64,000 nucleotides of DNA from Crossiella equi. Lineage in GTDB: Bacteria; Actinomycetota; Actinomycetes; Mycobacteriales; Pseudonocardiaceae. Below are positions 55,651 through 64,000 of the stretch, piece after piece. The stretch is from positions 4,635,786-4,699,785 of the forward strand of contig NZ_JAGIOO010000001.1 of NCBI RefSeq assembly GCF_017876755.1. Direction: 5' to 3'. A program made the position numbers and the translations under genes. Each line of letters starts with the position of its first letter. The first letter of the stretch is position 1. The notes under the pieces were generated by a model. That model saw nothing but the letters and a program-made list of their open reading frames with translations, did not search any database and was not told the origin of the DNA.

Positions 55651-57581
55651 TGCTCACCGCCGAAGGCCCGCTGCCACGACTCGTGCGCGGTCAGGTCGGG
55701 CAGAGAGCGGCGGAAGTCCTTGCGGCTGCGCGGGAACTCACGCAGCAGGCGCACGTGGTTGCGCAGCGCGCGGGAGAGCAGCCGCCAGAACAGGCGCGGG
55801 TCGCGCTTGCGGAAGGCCACGCCCCGGCCGTCGGCGGTGGCCACGGTGGCCCCGTCCAGGCGGGCCAGCAGGAACCAGCGCGCGTCCTGCGCGGGGATGT
55901 TCAGCTGCGGGCGCACCAGGTGCCGGGCGTTGGTGGGCAGCACGTTGCGGACCAGCGCGGACACCACGGTGCGTGCGATGGTCAGCGGGGTGCCCGGCGG
56001 GCGCAGGAAGCGCTCGGCCTTCACCGCGTCCATGGACGGCAGCGGCAGGTGCCGGGCGGCGGGCAGCACCCGGCCGTCGTCGTACTCCGCGCGCTGCTCG
56101 CGGATCTCGCCGAGCGCGGTGGGCAGCTTGTGGAACAGCGACCGGGGCCCGGCCAGGAAGTCACGGATGGCCATGTCCTGCAACGCGACCGTGGAGTACT
56201 CCAGGGACAGCAGGTGCTTCATCGTGCTGCGCAGGCTGTGCCGCACGAGCTCGCCGCCCCGGGCGTGCGGGCTGTACAGCGCGGCCGCGACCAGTCGGTT
56301 GCGCAGGTGGAAGTAGGCCTGCCAGTCGGTCGAGTCGTCCTTGTCCGACCACGGCATGTGCCAGATCGCCACCCCGGGCAGCGTGGCCGTGGGGTACCCG
56401 GCGCGCCCGGCGCGCAGGCCGAACTCCGCGTCGTCCCACTTGATGAACAGCGGCAGCGGCAGGCCGATCTTCTCGATCACCTGGCGCGGGATGAGGCACA
56501 TCCACCAGCCGTTGTAGTCCACGTCGATGCGCCGGTGCAGCAGCCCCGCGTACCGCAGCGGCTCGCGGGCGAAGTCGTGGTCATAGCGCACGTTCGGCGC
56601 GGCCCGCCACATGAACCGGCGGCGGTCGACGACCTCGCCCATGGAGTGCAGGTGTGAGCGGGCCTGGAGGTTGAGCATCTGCCCGCCGACCAGCATCGGG
56701 TTGTCGGTGTACCGGGCGAAGGCCAGCGCGCGCAGGATCGAGTCCGGCTCGATGACGATGTCGTCGTCCATGAGCAGGACCTGCTCGCAGTCGGTGCCCT
56801 TGACCGCCTCGTGCATCACGCGCGCGAACCCGCCGGAGCCGCCGAGGTTGGGCTGGTCGAAGACGCGCAGCCGCTCGCCCAGGCGCGCGGCGGCCACCTC
56901 GAACCCGGCGGCCGCGTTGACCTTCTTGGTGCCCTGGTCGGCCACCAGCACCGCGCGCACGGCGTCGAGCACCAGCGGGTCCTCGCCGATGGCGGCCAGC
57001 GCGCCAACGCAGTCGTCGGGTCGGTTGAACGTGCAGATGCCGATGGCCACACTGGACTGCCGCAGCGGGGCCGCGGTGGCGTACCACCCGGCGGCGAGCA
57101 GCGTGACCTCGTGCTCCTCCTCGGTGGTGATGTCGAACCAGTACCAGCCGCCGTCCTCGAACGGCCCGAGGTCGAGCGTGAAGCGCAGGTCCGAACGCGA
57201 CCCGCCCTCGCGCACCTCACCGCTGACGTGGATCTGCGTGCCGTCCGCCTTGGACCGGTACAGGTCGACGCGGCAGTCGCCGTCCACGGACAGGCGCAGC
57301 TCCACCGAGTCCAACGTGGTCCAGCGCCGCCAGTAGCTGGCCGGGAAGGCGTTGAAGTACGTGGCGAAGGAGATCTCGGACTGCTCCGGGATCCGCAGCG
57401 CGGTGCGCGACAACGGCTTCGCCCGCCGCTGGTTGGTCTTGTCCTCGTCGAGGTAGAGCGCGCGCACGTCCAGGGGGTCGCCGGGGCGCGGCAGGATGAT
57501 GCGCTGCAAGAGGGTGCCGGCGGGTGCGGACTGCTGCTGCGGCACGTTCACGGACTGCTGTTCCGTGGTCGGGCGAGACAT
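55647..57581 (-). CDS. glfT2: galactofuranosyltransferase GlfT2 (likely orthologue)
   Basis: A 644-aa processive bifunctional GT2 that polymerises galactan with alternating beta-1,5 and beta-1,6 links. N-terminal beta-sandwich to about 170, then the GT-A domain from GICTFNRPDDCVGA. The metal triad DDD is at 272-274 (LLMDDDIVIEP), the catalytic DD at 383-384 (FIKWDDAEF) and the histidine at 408 in IWHMPWSDKDD. MLVGGQMLNL and HRRIDVDYNGWW match the mycobacterial enzyme closely. The ATG at 57581 gives the family length. It is followed by PAP2 and ubiA in one operon. Confidence 0.92.
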   Translation of the reverse strand: MSRPTTEQQSVNVPQQQSAPAGTLLQRIILPRPGDPLDVRALYLDEDKTNQRRAKPLSRTALRIPEQSEISFATYFNAFPASYWRRWTTLDSVELRLSVDGDCRVDLYRSKADGTQIHVSGEVREGGSRSDLRFTLDLGPFEDGGWYWFDITTEEEHEVTLLAAGWYATAAPLRQSSVAIGICTFNRPDDCVGALAAIGEDPLVLDAVRAVLVADQGTKKVNAAAGFEVAAARLGERLRVFDQPNLGGSGGFARVMHEAVKGTDCEQVLLMDDDIVIEPDSILRALAFARYTDNPMLVGGQMLNLQARSHLHSMGEVVDRRRFMWRAAPNVRYDHDFAREPLRYAGLLHRRIDVDYNGWWMCLIPRQVIEKIGLPLPLFIKWDDAEFGLRAGRAGYPTATLPGVAIWHMPWSDKDDSTDWQAYFHLRNRLVAAALYSPHARGGELVRHSLRSTMKHLLSLEYSTVALQDMAIRDFLAGPRSLFHKLPTALGEIREQRAEYDDGRVLPAARHLPLPSMDAVKAERFLRPPGTPLTIARTVVSALVRNVLPTNARHLVRPQLNIPAQDARWFLLARLDGATVATADGRGVAFRKRDPRLFWRLLSRALRNHVRLLREFPRSRKDFRRSLPDLTAHESWQRAFGGEQ

Positions 57582-57643
57582 CGTCGGGACCTCGTGTCTG
57601 GGGTCTGGGGCGCGGAGGAACGCACGCTGCCCGCAGAAAGCCA

Positions 57644-57674
57644 AAGAGGGAGCGGCAAGTCGCCGCCCCCTCTT
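57644..57674 (-). terminator. terminator between the two GlfT2 genes
   Basis: A 13-bp hairpin with one mismatch (arms 57644-57656 and 62-74 of the same block) lies in the 157-bp gap. It would let the glf-glfT2 paralogue transcript and the glfT2-PAP2-ubiA transcript be controlled apart. Confidence 0.6.
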
Positions 57675-57738
57675 GGGCATCGGTCCACATCGGACTCACC
57701 TCAAGGGCTGAGAATCAACCCTTCGGGTGGTTCGCTCT

Positions 57739-59715
57739 TCAGCCGTGGAAGGTCTGCTTCCACGCGTCGCGGCTGGTGAGCTCCGGCAGCGCCTTGCGGT
57801 AGGCGCGCTTGAGCCTCGGCCACTCCTGCACCAGGCGGCGGTGGTTGGCCGCGGCCCGGGCCATCAGCTGGCGGAACACCTTCGGGTCGCGGCGGCGGAA
57901 GGCCACCCCGGAACCGTCGGCGTTGGACACCGTGGCGGAGTCGAGCGCACCGAGCAGGAACCACCGCGCGCCCTGGGCGGGCACGTTGATCTGCGGGCGG
58001 TCCAGCGCGTCCTGGCTGGGCTCCTGCAGGTGGTGGGCCAGCGACAGCGCGGCGCGGGCCGCGATGACCACCGGGTTCACCGGCGGCTTGAGCAGGCGCT
58101 CGGCCTTGACCGGGTCGAAGGTCGGCGCCGGGAACTCACCGGCCGAGGGCAGGATCTGCGCGTCGGTGTAGCCCTTGCGCAGCTCGCGCACCTCGCCCAG
58201 CGCGGTGGGCAGGTTGGCGAACAGCTTGTCCGGGCCCGCCAGGAAGTCCTCGATCGCCTTCTGGTGCAGGACGACCGTGGAGTACTCCATGGAGAACAGG
58301 TGCCGCAGCGAGGACTTGAGGCCCTGCTTGAGCAGCGTGCCGCGCACGTCGTACGGCGAGTGCAGCGCGGCCATGATCAGGCGGTTGCGGACGTGGAAGT
58401 ACGCCGTCCAGTCGGTGGCGTCGTCCTTGTCCGTCCACGGCATGTGCCAGATGGCCGAGCCGGGCAGGCTGACCGTGGGGAAGCCGTGCTCCAGCGCGCG
58501 CAGCGAGTACTCGGCGTCGTCCCACTTGATGAACAGCGGGAGCGGGAGGCCGATCTCCTCGACGATCTGGCGCGGGAAGGTGCACATCCACCAGCCGTTG
58601 TACGTGCCGTGGATGCGCTGGTGCAGTTCCTTGGTCTCGCGCAGCGACTCGGCGCCGAAGTCGTGGTCGACCATGGCACCGGGCGCGGGCCGCCAGAAGC
58701 ACTCCTTGAGGTCGACGACCTCGCCCATGGAGTGCAGGCGGGTGCGGGCCTGGAGGTTCATCATGTGCGAGCCGACGACCACCGGGTTGATCAGCGCGCG
58801 GGTGAACGCGTTGGCGCGCAGCACGCTGTCCGGCTCGAGGCGCACGTCGTCGTCGAGCAGCATGACCTGCTCGCAGTCGGTGTTCTCCAGGAACTCGTAG
58901 AACACGCGCGCGAAGCCGCCGGAGCCGCCGAGGTTGCCCTGCTCGATGACCTCGAGCTTGTCGCCCAGCAGCTGGCAGGCCTTGTCGAAGCCCGGGGTGT
59001 CCTTGACCTTCTGGTTCGGGCCCTGGTCCACCACGACGACCTTGCCGACGACGTCGAGCACGGCCGGGTCCTCACCCAGCGCCTGCAGCGCGATGACCGC
59101 GTCCGCCGGGCGGATGGTGGTGATGCCGACCGCGGTGCGCTGCGTGGGCAGCTCCTGGTCGGTGGTCCACGCCGCGTCCTTGATCTCCAGCGCGGCCTCG
59201 TCGGTGAAGACGTCGAACCAGATCCAGCCGCCGTCCTCGAAGGGCTGCAGCGAGACGCGGAACTCCAGCTGGGTCCAGGCCTTGGTGCTGCGGACCGGAC
59301 GGCCCTGCAGGTGCACGATGTCGCCGTTGGCCTTGGAGCGGTAGACGTCGATGCGCCCGGCGCCCTTGACCGTCATGCGCAGCACGGTCTCGTTGACCGT
59401 GGTCCACCGCTTCCAGTAGGAGGCGGGCAGCGCGTTGAAGTAGGTGGAGAACGACACCTTCGCCGAGGCCGGGATGGCGACCGACCGGCGGGAGGTGACG
59501 TGGCAGCGGTTGGCGGCCGTCTCCGGCTCGTCCAGGTACAGCGGCCGCACGTCCAGCGGGTCGTCCTCACGCGGGAGGATGATCCGCCACAGGATCTGGC
59601 TCGCGGGCACCTCGTTGGCCTTCGGTGCCACGCGCGACGAGGTCACGTCGCTGAGCTTGCTGTCCTGGGCGTGTTCTGCTTCGGCGGGGGTGCCGCCAAC
59701 CTGCTGCTCCGTCAC
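57739..59715 (-). CDS. GlfT2 paralogue
   Basis: A 658-aa second GlfT2-type enzyme next to glf. The same domains are present, with DDD at 288-290 (MLLDDDVRLEP), FIKWDDAEYSLR and IWHMPWTDKDD intact, so it should be active. Around the acceptor site it departs from the orthologue: VGSHMMNLQARTRLH, KECFWRPAP and HQRIHGTYNGWW replace the conserved forms, and the nucleotide-loop reads GITTIRPADAV instead of CTFNRP. It may add a different linkage or act on a different acceptor. The GTG at 59715 has GGAGG inside the end of glf and starts five bases beyond it. Confidence 0.88.
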   Translation of the reverse strand: MTEQQVGGTPAEAEHAQDSKLSDVTSSRVAPKANEVPASQILWRIILPREDDPLDVRPLYLDEPETAANRCHVTSRRSVAIPASAKVSFSTYFNALPASYWKRWTTVNETVLRMTVKGAGRIDVYRSKANGDIVHLQGRPVRSTKAWTQLEFRVSLQPFEDGGWIWFDVFTDEAALEIKDAAWTTDQELPTQRTAVGITTIRPADAVIALQALGEDPAVLDVVGKVVVVDQGPNQKVKDTPGFDKACQLLGDKLEVIEQGNLGGSGGFARVFYEFLENTDCEQVMLLDDDVRLEPDSVLRANAFTRALINPVVVGSHMMNLQARTRLHSMGEVVDLKECFWRPAPGAMVDHDFGAESLRETKELHQRIHGTYNGWWMCTFPRQIVEEIGLPLPLFIKWDDAEYSLRALEHGFPTVSLPGSAIWHMPWTDKDDATDWTAYFHVRNRLIMAALHSPYDVRGTLLKQGLKSSLRHLFSMEYSTVVLHQKAIEDFLAGPDKLFANLPTALGEVRELRKGYTDAQILPSAGEFPAPTFDPVKAERLLKPPVNPVVIAARAALSLAHHLQEPSQDALDRPQINVPAQGARWFLLGALDSATVSNADGSGVAFRRRDPKVFRQLMARAAANHRRLVQEWPRLKRAYRKALPELTSRDAWKQTFHG

Positions 59716-59719
59716 GTTC

Positions 59720-63170
<3,451 letters not shown>

Positions 63171-63174
<4 letters not shown>

Positions 63175-63557
63175 GCCGTGGTCCGCTCCTTGCCCACCAA
63201 CACGAACTGGCTGACCACGAACGTCACCGGGATGGCCAGCACCGCGACCGGCAGCGGCGCGTACGTCGAGTCCAGCCCGCCCAGGTCGACCAAGAGGTAC
63301 AGGCCGAGCGAGGTGATCGCGAAGTTGGCCGCGTTGGACAGCGGGAACAGCAGGAACTTCCGCCAGGTCGGCTTGGTGCGGAAGGTGAAGTGGCAGTTCA
63401 GGAAGTACGAGCCGACCATGGCCAGGCAGAAGGCGAGCACGTGCGCGGCCAGGTACGGCAGCACGAGGTGCAGCGCCAGGTAGAGCCCGTAGTACACCCC
63501 GGTGTTGACCGCGCCGACGAGCGCGAACCGGAGCACCCGCCACGACTTGTCGATCAC
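63171..63557 (-). CDS. GtrA-family membrane protein
   Basis: A 128-aa protein with four membrane helices (FALVGAVNTGVYYGLYLALH, FCLAMVGSYFLNCHFTF and two more). GtrA proteins are thought to flip polyprenyl-phosphate sugars or help GtrB. The GTG at 63557 overlaps the GtrB-type gene stop by four bases, and its own stop overlaps the GT-C gene, giving a GtrB-GtrA-GT-C unit. Confidence 0.88.
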
Positions 63558-64000
63558 CGCCGGATCGCCCGCGGTGCGGTGGCGCGCAGGTGCAGCGCCT
63601 CGGAGTGCTCCACGGCCTTCGGGCCCAGCACGGTCAGCGCGGGCGGCTGCGGTTCACTCGCCTCCTTGACCAGGAAGTGCGGGCGGCGCTTGGTCTCGTA
63701 GTAGATGCGGCCCAGGTACTCGCCGATCACGCCCAGGAAGAGCAGCTGGATGCCGCCCAGGCCCGCGATGCCGACCATCAGCGTGGCGTAGCCCGGTGCG
63801 TCCACGCCGGTGAAGATCACGTCCAGCGCCACGTAGCCCGCGTAGACGAAGGCCAGTGCGGTGACCACCGCGCCGAGGTAGATCGCGATGCGCAGCGGCC
63901 GGTTGTTGAACGAGACCACGCCGTCGATGCCGTAGTTGAGCAGCGAGCCGAAGCTCCACTTGGACTGGCCGTGCGCGCGCTGCACGTTGTCGTAGTCCAC
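63554..64000 (-). CDS. GtrB/DPM1-type glycosyltransferase, N-terminus outside window
   Basis: The last 149 codons of a GT2 enzyme that charges a polyprenyl phosphate with a sugar. Visible are HGQSKWSFGSLLNYGIDG, two membrane helices (TALAFVYAGYVALDVIF and GGIQLLFLGVIGEYLGRIYY) and the ending ETKRRPHFLVKE, all typical of the DPM1/GtrB C-terminus. The catalytic domain lies beyond base 64000. The GTG at 64000 is likely internal. Together with GtrA and the GT-C protein it should decorate a wall polymer. Confidence 0.85.
   Translation of the reverse strand: MDYDNVQRAHGQSKWSFGSLLNYGIDGVVSFNNRPLRIAIYLGAVVTALAFVYAGYVALDVIFTGVDAPGYATLMVGIAGLGGIQLLFLGVIGEYLGRIYYETKRRPHFLVKEASEPQPPALTVLGPKAVEHSEALHLRATAPRAIRR

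Overview
The window looks like chromosome of a high-GC actinomycete, most likely a member of the Pseudonocardiales. It carries the arabinogalactan set (wzm, wzt, glfT1, two embC-type genes, ubiA, a PAP2 phosphatase, two GlfT2-type genes and glf), a bacterial proteasome activator gene (bpa), WXG100 proteins, codon use rich in G/C at third positions, and gene neighbourhoods that resemble the Mycobacterium tuberculosis Rv3752c-Rv3754 and Rv3777-Rv3809 regions. No mycolic acid genes are seen. No phage, transposase or CRISPR array is seen, so this is ordinary backbone with a few accessory inserts.

Region 1-11.6 kb holds housekeeping and surface genes: a cut lamin-tail secreted protein, tRNA-Ser(CGA), a CsbD protein, tadA with its partner gene, an M20 amidohydrolase, tyrA, a fibronectin-like envelope protein, a thiolase, a glycolipid-binding-like protein, a secreted BNR-repeat protein, a sortase-anchored thioester-domain protein, a cold-shock gene and tRNA-Arg(ACG)/tRNA-Ser(GCU). 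Region 11.9-17.3 kb has acetoacetyl-CoA synthetase, an orphan WXG100 pair, a degenerate dienelactone-hydrolase-like gene, a lipoprotein and a candidate toxin-antitoxin pair. At 17.36-17.9 kb lies a 438-bp nested palindrome of unknown nature. Region 18-30.3 kb has several regulator/target pairs (TetR with an FAD monooxygenase, MarR with an EamA transporter), secreted hydrolases, a quinone oxidoreductase, a methyltransferase, a lysine-less class V aminotransferase and bpa.

The most unusual locus is 30.3-40.2 kb. A five-gene, translationally coupled RiPP operon runs leftward: a 34-aa precursor peptide, an E1-like partner, a CocE/NonD hydrolase, a YcaO cyclodehydratase and a SagB-type dehydrogenase. 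An EntS-like MFS exporter is transcribed divergently, and next to it is a complete metallophore-type ABC importer (binding lipoprotein, two permeases, ATPase). Both promoter regions carry a related 15-bp motif that resembles a Fur-family (Zur-like) box. I propose a ribosomal-peptide-derived metallophore with its own export and uptake. This is inference; the gene content is what the sequence shows.

Region 40.3-64 kb makes the cell-wall galactan and arabinan. wzm-wzt-glfT1 initiate galactan and export its lipid-linked form. A GMC oxidoreductase and two SDR epimerases precede two embC-like arabinosyltransferases. On the other strand, gtrB-gtrA-GT-C, glf, two tandem GlfT2 paralogues, a PAP2 phosphatase and ubiA supply UDP-Galf, polymerise galactan and make the decaprenyl-phosphoryl-ribose precursor of arabinan. 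A DUF4143-type ATPase sits between the two blocks.
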